This document shows positions 56,561-64,000 of a stretch of 64,000 nucleotides of DNA, one piece after another; the stretch's first letter is position 1; every line of letters begins with the position of its first letter. Source of the DNA: GCA-2731375 sp964344935 (GTDB lineage: Bacteria > Pseudomonadota > Alphaproteobacteria > GCA-2731375); NCBI GenBank assembly GCA_964344935.1, contig CAYFPL010000001.1, forward strand, positions 1,054,001 to 1,118,000, in the 5' to 3' direction. Under the pieces are notes generated by a model that did not search any database, was not told the origin of the DNA, and saw only the letters and a program-made list of their open reading frames with translations. The translations under genes and the position numbers were made by a program.

Positions 56561-56617
56561 AATGGCCGATCGGTTCAATAGAGACTTTAACGTCAGTGGC
56601 TGGAAAGCCGGGAAACG

Positions 56618-57859
56618 TTATGGAGCCGGAGAAATATCATTATTCACCGCCACTCCAGCCTTCATGATCAGCGAAATGGCCTCGCCCTGGCCATCAAGAC
56701 AGGAAATGTCATCCAAAGGATTGCCATCAACCGCAATGACGTCCGCGAAGGCGCCAGGCGCCAGAACGCCCAACTGGCCTTCCTGATTCAGCAAGCGCGC
56801 ATTGGCCGAGGTCGCCTGACGCAACACCTCCACCGGATCCATCACCTGCGTGCGGATGGCAAACTCGTTCGATTGGTCCTTGTGCATGCCGCCGAGAAGG
56901 TCCGTACCGAACCCGATATTGACGCCCACATCCTTGGCCATTGCCAGGGCATCAAGTCCCTGGGTACGGACATCGTCGACCTTGGCCACGCTGACCGGTG
57001 GCAGGCCGTATTCGGCGCCATATCGGTGCAGGCTGTCATAGGTAACCAGGGTGGGCACCAACCAGGCGTCCTTTTCCTTCATCAGTTCCAAAGTGGGCCG
57101 GTCGATGAGATTGCCGTGTTCGATGGATCGCACACCAAGGCTGAGGCAGCGGGAAATGGCCTCGGGCGTATAGGCATGCGCCATGACATAAGTACGCCAG
57201 GATTCCGCCTCCCAGACGGCGGCGGCGATCTCCTCCTCGGAATATTGCAGGTTCCAGATCGGATCGGTGGGCGAGGCCACGCCGCCTGACGCCATGATCT
57301 TTATCTGGCTGGCGCCCCGGCGCAGTTCCGTTCGCGCGGCCTTGCGCACCTCGTCCACGCCGTCGGCAATGGCGGTGAATTGAACATTGGGAAGGCAGCA
57401 TTGACAGTTCGACCAGTCATAGACCCGCGGCCTGGCGTCACCATGGCCGCCGGTCTGGCTCAGGACACGACCGGAATAGAAAAGGCGCGGCCCGGCAATC
57501 AGACCTTCCTCGATCGCCATGGCCATGCCCCAATCGGCCCCGCCCGCATCACGCACCGTCGTAAAACCCCTATTCAGCATGGCTTCAGCGATCTTGCCGC
57601 CGCGCAGGGCGGTCAACGAGGCGGGGTCGTCGCCGATGGCACCCACATCAGCGGTGGTTGCGAGCAGATGCACATGGGCATCGATCAGACCCGGCATCAG
57701 CACCCGGCCGTCCAGGTCGATGATCAGATCGCCGTCCGGGGCACCACCCTCGCCGACTTCGATTATGCGGTCGCCTTCAATGACGACATAACCGCCCTGC
57801 ACCAACCTGTCCGACAGGCCGTCGAACAGAAGGCCGTTGCTCAAGACCGTGCGCGCCAT
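56618..57859 (-). CDS. Amidohydrolase family protein (imidazolonepropionase/prolidase-like)
   Basis: The 413-residue metal-dependent hydrolase begins with the composite beta domain (LFDGLSDRLVQGGYVVIEGD) and the metal motif MPGLIDAHVHLLAT. Further ligands are the lysine in GASQIKIMASGGV (carboxylated in relatives), histidines in YVMAHAYTPEA and VRSIEHGNLID, and the aspartate in VNIGFGTDLLGG. This is the pattern of the Xaa-Pro dipeptidase/imidazolonepropionase-like group often annotated by structure as prolidase Sgx. GGGAGGGA precedes the ATG at 57859; longer frames run into the divergent cupin gene region. It is separated from that gene by 103 bases. Confidence 0.88.
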   Translation of the reverse strand: MARTVLSNGLLFDGLSDRLVQGGYVVIEGDRIIEVGEGGAPDGDLIIDLDGRVLMPGLIDAHVHLLATTADVGAIGDDPASLTALRGGKIAEAMLNRGFTTVRDAGGADWGMAMAIEEGLIAGPRLFYSGRVLSQTGGHGDARPRVYDWSNCQCCLPNVQFTAIADGVDEVRKAARTELRRGASQIKIMASGGVASPTDPIWNLQYSEEEIAAAVWEAESWRTYVMAHAYTPEAISRCLSLGVRSIEHGNLIDRPTLELMKEKDAWLVPTLVTYDSLHRYGAEYGLPPVSVAKVDDVRTQGLDALAMAKDVGVNIGFGTDLLGGMHKDQSNEFAIRTQVMDPVEVLRQATSANARLLNQEGQLGVLAPGAFADVIAVDGNPLDDISCLDGQGEAISLIMKAGVAVNNDISPAP

Positions 57860-57962
57860 CGCTCCCTCCCCGGTGCTTTGTCGGTTAGGTTTCTCGATGC
57901 CGGCCAAGTGGTCAAGTGGGAAAACTCTGGCACTCACCAGCCGCCCCAAGTACATTCGCGCC

Positions 57963-58268
57963 ATGAGCGAACTTCTGACCAAAGGGAGATTTTCCCTGCC
58001 CTTGGACCCGGAGGCCGTCGCCGCCAATTGGCGGGAACGGGGCTATTCGTGCAACCTATTTGTGGACCCACCGGGCCAGCAATGGCTGGATTTCACCCAC
58101 GCCACCAACGAACTGGTGACCGTTGTCGAAGGCCGGCTGGAAATGGTGGTGGGTGATGAGCGGGTGGAAATGGGGCCGGGCGACGAAGTGTTCATCCCTG
58201 CGAAGGCTCTGCATTCGGTGATCAATATTCACGACGGCGTCTCCCGCTGGTTGTTCGGCTACGATTGA
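57963..58268 (+). CDS. Cupin-domain protein
   Basis: The 101-residue protein is a single small cupin. Motif 1 spans WLDFTHATNELVTVVEGRLE (degenerate, with H and E), and motif 2 is GPGDEVFIPAKALHSVIN with the metal histidine. The strand pattern between them, MVVGDERVEM, is typical. It probably binds a metal and acts as a small isomerase, dioxygenase or sensor; nothing more can be said. It opens a three-gene plus-strand operon with a SnoaL-like protein and a 2-hydroxyacid oxidase, with spacing of ten and three bases. Confidence 0.84.
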   Translation: MSELLTKGRFSLPLDPEAVAANWRERGYSCNLFVDPPGQQWLDFTHATNELVTVVEGRLEMVVGDERVEMGPGDEVFIPAKALHSVINIHDGVSRWLFGYD

Positions 58269-58278
58269 GGAAGACATC

Positions 58279-58674
58279 ATGGAACGCGCACGACTGGAGG
58301 AATTGACCCGTTCCTTCACAGAGACCTTCAATGATAACGATCTGGACGCCATGATGGCTTATTTCGCGGAGTCTGCGGCCATCTATGATCAACATGATGG
58401 CGCCCTGGCGGAGGGATTGGCGGACATCAGGGCCGTCTTTCAACCACAGTTCGAGGGTGCCTTCGGTAGGATGGAATTCATCACCGAAGACCTCTTCATC
58501 GATCCGGAGCAGAACAAGACCATGATCAGTTGGCTCTGCACCTTTGATACCAAGCGCGGCCGGGCCGGTTGGCGCGGACTGGACATTCTGCATTTCAACG
58601 ATGCCGGCAAGATCACCAACAAGCTGACCTATGCCAAGGCCAAGGCCCTGCGATTGGATTCGGTCGAGGCCTAA
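58279..58674 (+). CDS. SnoaL-like/NTF2-fold protein
   Basis: The 131-residue protein has the cone-shaped alpha+beta barrel sequence pattern of the NTF2/SnoaL group: ELTRSFTETFNDNDLDAMMA YFAESA at the start, ADIRAVFQPQFEG in the first helix, and a C-terminal strand GLDILHFNDAGKITNKLTYA. Such proteins are polyketide cyclases, ketosteroid-isomerase-like enzymes or binding proteins. Encoded between a cupin and an FMN-dependent 2-hydroxyacid oxidase and closely spaced to both, it is likely part of a small catabolic operon, but its substrate is unknown. Confidence 0.83.
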   Translation: MERARLEELTRSFTETFNDNDLDAMMAYFAESAAIYDQHDGALAEGLADIRAVFQPQFEGAFGRMEFITEDLFIDPEQNKTMISWLCTFDTKRGRAGWRGLDILHFNDAGKITNKLTYAKAKALRLDSVEA

Positions 58675-58677
58675 GGC

Positions 58678-59772
58678 GTGCGCGAACCCCGTAGCCAAAC
58701 CGGCACACAGTTACGTTTCCAGGTCCTGCACGAAATTGCGGAGGAGGCCCGCGCCCGGCTGCCGCGGAACATCTGGGACTATCTTCGCGGTGCCACGGAA
58801 ACCGAAACCACGGCCAGGCGCAACCGCCTGGCCATTGATAGTCTGGCCCTGCGTCCACGCATGCTGCGGGACGTCCGGGAGATCGATCTTTCAAGCCGCT
58901 TCCTTAACGCCGAACTTGAACTGCCCCTGACCTTCGCGCCCATTGGCTCGCTGGAATCTTTTGATCCCGAGGGCGGCGCGGCGGCGGCGCGGGCTGCCGC
59001 GCGCCACGGCATGATGACCACCTTGAGTTCCGTTTCCGCGCCCGGCCTGGAAGCCACCGCGGAAGCCGCAACGGGCCCGAAGATTTTTCAGCTTTATGTG
59101 CGCGGCGACGCCGCCTGGGTTGACGACCATGCGCGTCGTGCCGTGGCGGCCGGCTACACGGCTTTTTGTCTGACCGTGGATGTCGCCGTGTATAGCCGGC
59201 GGGAACGGGACATCGTCAATCGCTTCGTCAAACCATGGCGGCGCAGCGCCGGGGGTCAGGACTTCCAGGCATCTTTGAACTGGGCGGATGTAGAGCGGTT
59301 CAAGGCCAGCCACGACATCCCCTTGCTGATCAAGGGCATCATGACGGCGGAAGATGCGGATAAGGCCTGCGACCTGGGCGTGGACGGGATTTGGGTCTCG
59401 AACCATGGGGGCCGACAACTGGACCAAGCCCAAGGCAGCCTGGCTGTCCTGCCAGAGATTGTGGACGCCATCAAGGGCCGGGCGGCCGTGATTGTGGATG
59501 GCGGATTTCTCCGCGGCACCGACGTCGTCAAGGCACTGGCATTGGGCGCCGACCTGGTGGGTCTGGGCCGGTTGACCGCCATGGGTCTGGGCGCGGCCGG
59601 CGAAGAGGGTCTAACACGGGCCATCGACCTTTTGGCTGAGGAGATGCATATCGCCATGGGATTGATGGGTAAGACCTCTCTTTCCGAATTGTCTCCCGCA
59701 GACCTGACCCCGGCGCCGCCGGCGCATTTGCCGGACGTCTTAAGCGCCTTTCCGCTCATGCCCAGGGAATAG
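58678..59772 (+). CDS. FMN-dependent alpha-hydroxy-acid oxidase/dehydrogenase
   Basis: The 364-residue TIM-barrel flavoprotein resembles lactate dehydrogenase LldD and glycolate oxidase. FMN contacts are in TFAPIGSLESFDPEGG and GVDGIWVSNHGGRQLDQAQG, where the catalytic histidine and substrate arginine of the NHGGRQLD motif are present. VIVDGGFLRGTDVVKALALG and DLVGLGRLTAM bind the phosphate. The N-terminal ARLPRNIWDYLRGATETETT is also characteristic. It starts with GTG three bases after the SnoaL-like gene. It oxidises a 2-hydroxy acid; which one is not visible. The following gene is convergent. Confidence 0.9.
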   Translation: MREPRSQTGTQLRFQVLHEIAEEARARLPRNIWDYLRGATETETTARRNRLAIDSLALRPRMLRDVREIDLSSRFLNAELELPLTFAPIGSLESFDPEGGAAAARAAARHGMMTTLSSVSAPGLEATAEAATGPKIFQLYVRGDAAWVDDHARRAVAAGYTAFCLTVDVAVYSRRERDIVNRFVKPWRRSAGGQDFQASLNWADVERFKASHDIPLLIKGIMTAEDADKACDLGVDGIWVSNHGGRQLDQAQGSLAVLPEIVDAIKGRAAVIVDGGFLRGTDVVKALALGADLVGLGRLTAMGLGAAGEEGLTRAIDLLAEEMHIAMGLMGKTSLSELSPADLTPAPPAHLPDVLSAFPLMPRE

Positions 59773-59779
59773 TTGGCCA

Positions 59780-60376
59780 CTATCGCACATCGGGAAGTGT
59801 CGCCAACAATCGGCGGGCCAGGTCATCTAGCAAGGAAGCCACAGCGTCATCGTCGTTTTGAAACGTCGTCGAACGCACCAAGGCCAAAGGCAGCGAAAAC
59901 ACAGAGAGGGGCACATCGCCGGAGCTGCGAGCGGCGGCAGACTGGGCCCGCCATAGTATGGCGCCGTCAGCGGCCCGGATGAGTTCCGCGCCGATCAGAA
60001 GGTGCTTTCGCGACCATACAGGAGTCTGATCGAAACCAGCGTCAAGTACCTGCCAGCGCAAATAGGCCGGGCAATTTGCAGCCGCGGCGAAGTGCCGGGC
60101 ATCATCGGGATGATCTAGATCCACCGCCAGTTCACGCTCCATCCGGCGCCGCTGCAAAGGGTGGATGACCTTTGCAACCCGGCCGCTCAACTGCCGGGCC
60201 AAGGCAGCGGCAATACGATCGCCTGCCGCGATGCCGGCCTTTGCCGGACCTGCCAGCACCACGACGCATTGCGGCGGATCAGAATAAAACGCATCCGTGG
60301 GACCGGCCGTTTCGGCCTGGGCATCAACGGCGAATGAAGACAGCAACAACATAACCGAGGTCAGGCGCCAGGCCAT
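59780..60376 (-). CDS. Exported protein of unknown function
   Basis: The 198-residue protein has a signal peptide (MAWRLTSVMLLLSSFAVDAQ AE) and a mature domain with two cysteines (PPQCVVVL, ANCPAYLRW). The mature part includes DRIAAALARQLSGRVAKVIH and ELIRAADGAILWRAQSAAAR, a pattern seen in some periplasmic lipoprotein-like families, but I cannot identify it. It is the last gene of a seven-gene minus-strand operon of envelope proteins, two bases after the TonB-like gene. The final helix (VASLLDDLARRLLATLPDVR) is typical of soluble periplasmic proteins. Confidence 0.68.
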   Translation of the reverse strand: MAWRLTSVMLLLSSFAVDAQAETAGPTDAFYSDPPQCVVVLAGPAKAGIAAGDRIAAALARQLSGRVAKVIHPLQRRRMERELAVDLDHPDDARHFAAAANCPAYLRWQVLDAGFDQTPVWSRKHLLIGAELIRAADGAILWRAQSAAARSSGDVPLSVFSLPLALVRSTTFQNDDDAVASLLDDLARRLLATLPDVR

Positions 60377-60378
60377 GG

Positions 60379-61299
60379 CTAGCTCCGCCGGCAGCTGGCA
60401 CCCAAATCGACACGGCCCGGTACCGCCCGGTCGTCGATCCGGATGTCTAGGATCAGAATGCGGCCGCCGTCCAGGTGATAGCGGCCCCGGATGGATGCCG
60501 ATTTTGCGTATCCGCCCGCCAGTAAACGATCCAGACCGGCCAACAGCCGGGCGTCCACCCGGCGCGGAAAGATGCGCATCGCCGGGGCACTGGGAGGCAT
60601 ACCATGACGCCGGGCGATCGTTCGCAAATCATCTTGTTCCGCCGCAACCAAACGCCCGGATGGCTGCCGGGCAAAGCTGCTGTATTGATCGGGGTTGGGC
60701 CGCCAGGCACGTCCAGGTGGACCCTCGGTGGTGAATAGATCTCCGTTTCCCTGCCGCAACGCCACCTGCATGCCAAGACAGTCGCGAAAACGACGATAAA
60801 GCCTGGAACGGGCATTGGCATTGTCGGGCCAGGCCAGCTCGATGGCCGGTCCCTGGCCATGTTCCAACAGATGCAGCAACATTCGGCCCCGTGCCACCAA
60901 TTCCTTCGCCGAACCCGCCTCAAGGTCCATAACCTTTGCCGGTGTGGGTTCCGGCTTCGGCGGACGGGGCGCGGCCGGGCTCGGCAATGGCGGCGGTGCC
61001 TTGGCAATGGGCGGTATCGACGGTTTCAACGGTGATATTTCGGCCGCGCCATTAGGTTGTTCGATTTGCCGTGGCTGCAGGACCTTTCGCAGTTGCATGG
61101 GAGGTGCCATCTCATGCGATGGCGGCGGGGGCAATCGCACAGCGCGTGGCCGGATATCTTCCAGAGCGTGTGCTGGAGGTTTCCGGTCGGTCGCTTTGGG
61201 CGGTTCCGGTCGGACTGGTTTGCTATGGCTCAATAGGAACGTCGCCAGCAGCGCCGAGACCAGCACGGACAACCCACCGATGGCCATGCCCCGCGCCAT
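60379..61299 (-). CDS. TonB-like inner-membrane-anchored proline-rich protein
   Basis: A 306-residue protein with an N-terminal anchor (AIGGLSVLVSALLATFLL) and no cleavage site. A periplasmic proline-rich linker (residues about 28-125: PVRPEPPKATDRKPPAHALE, PAKAPPPLPSPAAPRPPKPE region) and a C-terminal globular domain of about 175 residues follow. The layout is that of TonB/TolA. The C-terminal domain does not show the classic TonB signature, so the name is structural only. It is encoded beside a MotA/TolQ/ExbB-like membrane protein and another anchored protein, which suggests a Ton/Tol-like energy-transducing system. Confidence 0.68.
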   Translation of the reverse strand: MARGMAIGGLSVLVSALLATFLLSHSKPVRPEPPKATDRKPPAHALEDIRPRAVRLPPPPSHEMAPPMQLRKVLQPRQIEQPNGAAEISPLKPSIPPIAKAPPPLPSPAAPRPPKPEPTPAKVMDLEAGSAKELVARGRMLLHLLEHGQGPAIELAWPDNANARSRLYRRFRDCLGMQVALRQGNGDLFTTEGPPGRAWRPNPDQYSSFARQPSGRLVAAEQDDLRTIARRHGMPPSAPAMRIFPRRVDARLLAGLDRLLAGGYAKSASIRGRYHLDGGRILILDIRIDDRAVPGRVDLGASCRRS

Positions 61300-61302
61300 G
61301 GC

Positions 61303-61821
61303 TTAACGGGCACGGGTGCCGGCGAACAGCAGTTCCATCTCCTCCGAAAGCGCATGCAGTTCCCGCCGCCGTTGGCTGGACGTCATGAACTTCGGCTCTG
61401 ACGTGGCGCCGGCAATGGGTCCCTCCGCCAGCACCTCAGCCCTGCGTCTCTTCACCGACGGATCCTTTACCGTTGGATCATTCAGGTCTGGCGCGGTCAG
61501 GCGTGGCTTGCTCTTGGCTGTCTCGAGCGGGATCGGCGGCACCGCCTTTTGCTCCGGAACTTCGATCTCGGGAACTGTGGGCGTTGGTGTTTCGATAGCC
61601 GGCGTTTGCAAATTTGGCGGCAAAGGAGTTTGCGCACCCTTCGCCGTCACTTTGTCGATCACAGCGGCCGTGGCCTGGCGCCCGGACCGTACGGAGGTTT
61701 CGATGGCCGCGGCCGCTCGCTGCAGCACGCCATCGTTTCCGCCATCGTTGGAAAGCCGGCCGCCGGCGAACAGGTAGAACAAAGCCCCCACAACAACGAT
61801 GTTGAAAATCAGGAACCGCAT
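61303..61821 (-). CDS. Small membrane-anchored proline-rich protein
   Basis: The 172-residue protein has an N-terminal anchor (MRFLIFNIVVVGALFYLFAG) and a periplasmic part rich in proline and charged residues (PNLQTPAIETPTPTVPEIEV, KAVPPIPLETAKSKPRLTAP). It ends in a short helix (RRRELHALSEEMELLFAGTR). Its place next to a TolQ/ExbB-like gene recalls ExbD/TolR, but no ExbD signature is visible. The ATG at 61821 has GGAG eight bases upstream, and its start overlaps the end of the preceding membrane protein gene by 13 bases. Confidence 0.72.
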   Translation of the reverse strand: MRFLIFNIVVVGALFYLFAGGRLSNDGGNDGVLQRAAAAIETSVRSGRQATAAVIDKVTAKGAQTPLPPNLQTPAIETPTPTVPEIEVPEQKAVPPIPLETAKSKPRLTAPDLNDPTVKDPSVKRRRAEVLAEGPIAGATSEPKFMTSSQRRRELHALSEEMELLFAGTRAR

Positions 61822-62354
61822 GGCATCACTCCTTTCGCCGTTTGTAGGGTCGCCGTTGATTTTGCTTCCACCCAGGCGGCGCTGATGGACAACAACGCGC
61901 GCAACAAGGCCGAAGTGGGCAGCCCGATGACCGTGGTCATGAAGGCCAGGCTGAAACGCTCTGTCAGGCCGCGGATCACCTCCTGCACAGTGGCGGGCGT
62001 CAATTCCTGTCCGGCCAGACCGCCGATGCCGAGGCTGATGCCGAACAAGGTGTACGTCAGGGCCAGAGTGGCAATGCCGTTGGCTGCATGCAGTCCCGCC
62101 TCGTGCCAGGCTTGGCGCTTCGAAGGCGCCAGAGTCCGATCCAAAAGGCGCTGCCAGCAATAGAGCGAGAGCAGGATGAGAAGCATCAGAAGCGCGATGA
62201 AGACGCCGCCCAGAACCTTGGCCGCCCAGGCCAGGATCTGGTTCGGTTCCGGCGCCCCCATCGCCAGCGCCACGGCCAGGACCAGGACCAAGGCGCCGAG
62301 AAAATAGCTCAAGGCGCGTGAGCCGCCGTTGGCAAGGGCGATGACGCCAGACAT
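61809..62354 (-). CDS. MotA/TolQ/ExbB-like membrane protein
   Basis: The 181-residue integral membrane protein has about four hydrophobic segments (LGALVLVLAVALAM, GVFIALLMLLILLSLYCW, ATLALTYTLFGISLGIGG, FMTTVIGLPTSALLRALL). The last two segments, with the connecting TPATVQEVIRGLTERFSLA, resemble the two conserved helices of the MotA/TolQ/ExbB proton-channel family, including the related ZorA proteins (GISLGIGGLAG then AFMTTVIGLPTSAL). This is a fold-level guess. It overlaps the anchored protein gene downstream, and the upstream gene ends one base before its start. Confidence 0.6.
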   Translation of the reverse strand: MSGVIALANGGSRALSYFLGALVLVLAVALAMGAPEPNQILAWAAKVLGGVFIALLMLLILLSLYCWQRLLDRTLAPSKRQAWHEAGLHAANGIATLALTYTLFGISLGIGGLAGQELTPATVQEVIRGLTERFSLAFMTTVIGLPTSALLRALLSISAAWVEAKSTATLQTAKGVMPCGS

Positions 62355-62355
62355 A

Positions 62356-62751
62356 TCAGCGCCGTCCGCGTTTGGCCGACATCAAGCTCTGGGTCGAAAG
62401 GCCAAGCTGCGCCAGCCAGGTATCGGCCATGGTACGGTTCTTCTCTGCCGAGGCGTGCACCAGAAATGTCAGATCATAGTTGGCGAAGGCGCGGCGGATG
62501 TGCGGCGTATTGCGGCCCACCAGCTTGTCGTCACGCAGCACCATGCGCTCCAAATCCAAGAGACGCCGCTGCCCGGCCTCCATGCGCACCTGACGTTCGG
62601 CGGGCGTGATGCCGCTGTCCAGCATGGTCTCGATCAAGAGCGCCCGCTCCCGCTCCATATTGGCCAGGGTGTCGGCTTGGACCGGGGCGGCAAGGGCGAC
62701 CGCGGCCAACAAGGCGGCAGCGGAAATCGCCATTTTCAGCCTTGATTTCAT
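62356..62751 (-). CDS. Exported protein of unknown function
   Basis: The 131-residue product has a Sec signal peptide (KMAISAAALLAAVALAAPVQ ADT) and a helical mature region (ERERALLIETMLDSGITPAE, RRLLDLERMVLRDDKLVGRN) resembling a periplasmic coiled-coil or adaptor protein. AGGAG lies eight bases before the ATG at 62751, which is better than an ATG ten codons upstream. It is encoded in the envelope operon between two other exported or membrane proteins. Not recognised otherwise. Confidence 0.68.
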   Translation of the reverse strand: MKSRLKMAISAAALLAAVALAAPVQADTLANMERERALLIETMLDSGITPAERQVRMEAGQRRLLDLERMVLRDDKLVGRNTPHIRRAFANYDLTFLVHASAEKNRTMADTWLAQLGLSTQSLMSAKRGRR

Positions 62752-62777
62752 GGTTGGGCTCCTTTTCCTTGAGAGCA

Positions 62778-63653
62778 TCAATTGACGAAGAATTTGACGG
62801 CGTCTGCGGGCGAGGAGGAGGCCGGGATGTCGCTGTCGACCAGTTCCGCATCCATCACCTGTTCCGAAAGCGCCATGGCATCCAGAGCAACCAGTTTTGC
62901 CATGTAGCCGAGGATGTTCTCCTCCTGCTCCAGGATCGCCACCGCGGCCTGGGTGTCGGCCAGCATTTGGCGGATGAAATCGCCCTTGGTGGCCGGGTTG
63001 CCTTGTGTTCGCGCCTGTGAATTCATGGGATGGCTACGGATAGCGGCCACGAGTTGCTCCACGGCGCCCATGTTGGCGGCATATTCCTGAGCATACTTGC
63101 TGTCCGGCACGTTCGAGGCGGCAAGTACGGCCAAATCAACCTTGGCCAGGGAGCCCTGGAAACGTTCCCGGGCCTGTTTCTGCCGGGCTACCAGTTGTAC
63201 GCGGGCCGGCGTCATGGCGCCTTTCTCCTCACCTAACTTCTTCAACAGCCGTTCCAGGGTGCGTTGCTTGGTGTCCATGTGTTTGCGGCGCAAATCCGAT
63301 TTGCGTTTCATTAAGTTGATGAACTCGCGTTTCTGGGCCAGGAACTGGTGGCGCAGCTCCACCGCCAATTCTCCGTCCGCCTGATCGATCGCGGCACGCA
63401 AATCCTCCAGGGTCTGGCCTTTGAGGCCGATTTCCCCGTCCGTATCCTGGATGGCGGCCGAAAGGGCCGACTGGGCGAAGTCATGGTCCAGGGATTTCTT
63501 CAGATAATTGGCCGGCAGCTTGATCAGTTTTTCGCTGGCCACCGGCTGCCAGCTGGGGACGTCCGTCACTTTCGAAACCGCCGGTGCGGTCATGACCAAG
63601 GCGAGCGCCAGGGCGGAACCCAGGACCAGACATTGATTTGATTTCATCGCCAT
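62778..63653 (-). CDS. Exported coiled-coil protein of unknown function
   Basis: A 291-residue protein with a signal peptide (CLVLGSALALALVMTAPAVS) and a mature part that is almost entirely helical: AIDQADGELAVELRHQFLAQ KREF, MKRKSDLRRKHMDTKQRTLE and QLVARQKQARERFQGSLAKV form long amphipathic, probably coiled-coil, helices. It may tether or scaffold envelope proteins. It lies 26 bases upstream of the 62751 start and 12 bases after the partial gene at the right edge, so it is in the same transcript. No family recognised. Confidence 0.7.
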   Translation of the reverse strand: MAMKSNQCLVLGSALALALVMTAPAVSKVTDVPSWQPVASEKLIKLPANYLKKSLDHDFAQSALSAAIQDTDGEIGLKGQTLEDLRAAIDQADGELAVELRHQFLAQKREFINLMKRKSDLRRKHMDTKQRTLERLLKKLGEEKGAMTPARVQLVARQKQARERFQGSLAKVDLAVLAASNVPDSKYAQEYAANMGAVEQLVAAIRSHPMNSQARTQGNPATKGDFIRQMLADTQAAVAILEQEENILGYMAKLVALDAMALSEQVMDAELVDSDIPASSSPADAVKFFVN

Positions 63654-63665
63654 GCGCCCGCCCTC

Positions 63666-64000
63666 CTAATTCCGGCTCCAATAGCGCATACGGCGCAGTT
63701 CCGACTTCAATTCCGCCGAGACGTTGGCGAGCGAAAATTCACCTGTTGCCGTCCGGTCGCGCAGACCCAGCAGGATTTCCATGCTCTCGATGAAGGAAGA
63801 GCCGTCAGGATAGTAGAGATCCGCGCCGGGGAAATTCGCCTTGAAGGTTTTCAGGCCGGCCTGGGCCCGGGCCACGTCGCCGCCCTTGAAATGGTCCTGA
63901 ATGGCCAGGGCGTAGGCCCGCATACGCTCGTCCACGGCAAGGCCAGCCGCCTCGGTCCCAACTTCCGCTTCGCATTTTTCCAGCAGTCTAGCGGCCGCCA
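63666..64000 (-). CDS. Unknown protein, N-terminus beyond the window
   Basis: The reading frame on the minus strand is open to the right edge, so the gene starts outside. The visible C-terminal part (about 110 residues) contains LLEKCEAEVGTEAAGLAVDE, RMRAYALAIQDHFKGGDVAR and AELKSELRRMRYWSRN. It is helical and reads like a periplasmic TPR-type or adaptor protein (VARAQAGLKTFKANFPGADL fits a tetratricopeptide helix pair). It is the most upstream visible gene of the envelope operon. Its start, signal sequence and identity cannot be judged. Confidence 0.6.
   Translation of the reverse strand, partial: AAARLLEKCEAEVGTEAAGLAVDERMRAYALAIQDHFKGGDVARAQAGLKTFKANFPGADLYYPDGSSFIESMEILLGLRDRTATGEFSLANVSAELKSELRRMRYWSRN

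Noticed and set aside
61809..62354. Zorya-type anti-phage ZorA
   Set aside because: The two-helix pattern is faintly ZorA-like, but there is no ZorB with a peptidoglycan-binding domain, ZorC, ZorD or ZorE; the neighbours are exported envelope proteins.

Overview
The window is a gene-dense stretch of an alphaproteobacterial chromosome, moderately GC-rich by eye (about 60%). The best taxonomic clue is a GAAC-N7-GAAC LexA box between divergent uvrA and ssb, which is the alphaproteobacterial form of the SOS box. The content is that of a catabolically versatile, probably environmental or marine, aerobic heterotroph. It has several class III CoA-transferases, acyl-CoA enzymes, 2-oxoglutarate dioxygenases, amide and hydantoin hydrolases and phosphonate-cleaving enzymes. 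I see no tRNA, rRNA, CRISPR array, prophage or transposase, and no gene-free stretch longer than 300 bases.

Left part (1-13 kb): the C-terminus of a thiamine-diphosphate enzyme is followed by a convincing formyl-CoA transferase (frc). Next come an erythromycin-esterase homologue, a SRPBCC protein, a CBS-pair protein, a duplicated carboxymuconolactone-decarboxylase protein, an acyl-CoA dehydrogenase, a class V aminotransferase, a patatin lipoprotein and a SGNH hydrolase. A tight minus-strand operon (10710-13017) encodes two DUF1538 membrane proteins (UmpA/UmpB type), a PII-like protein and a CBS protein.

Phosphonate region (13-23 kb): a LysR regulator is divergent from a pair that looks like TmpA/TmpB, the oxygenases that turn 2-(trimethylamino)ethylphosphonate into glycine betaine. 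A clear phosphonoacetate hydrolase (phnA) overlaps a dihydropyrimidinase-family gene a few kb further on. A DUF3137 membrane protein, a TauD-like dioxygenase, a DUF1028 protein and a methyltransferase lie between.

Middle (23-48 kb): an operon of alpha/beta hydrolase, kinase-like protein, CoA-transferase and glutathione transferase comes first. Then PhyH dioxygenase, DUF1499, DUF917 plus HyuA, uvrA/SOS box/ssb, a PAS histidine kinase, AMP nucleosidase, a lone CoxL-type molybdoenzyme subunit, a 14-TM MFS pump, an amidase, a phosphotransferase-like protein, an aspartoacylase-like peptidase and a CoA-transferase with rearranged halves.

Selenoprotein region (48.8-56.5 kb): a minus-strand cluster holds an N,N-dimethylformamidase-like large subunit, a UGSC-family selenoprotein, two paralogous proteins of unknown function, a large alpha/beta hydrolase and an enoyl-CoA hydratase. 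The selenoprotein has an in-frame UGA as Sec94 with a good bacterial SECIS hairpin, and ordinary gene calling would split or truncate it. This is the most notable feature of the window.

Right edge (56.6-64 kb): an amidohydrolase is divergent from a cupin/SnoaL-like/2-hydroxyacid oxidase operon. A minus-strand envelope operon then runs off the window, with exported proteins, a MotA/TolQ/ExbB-like membrane protein and a TonB-like proline-rich anchored protein.
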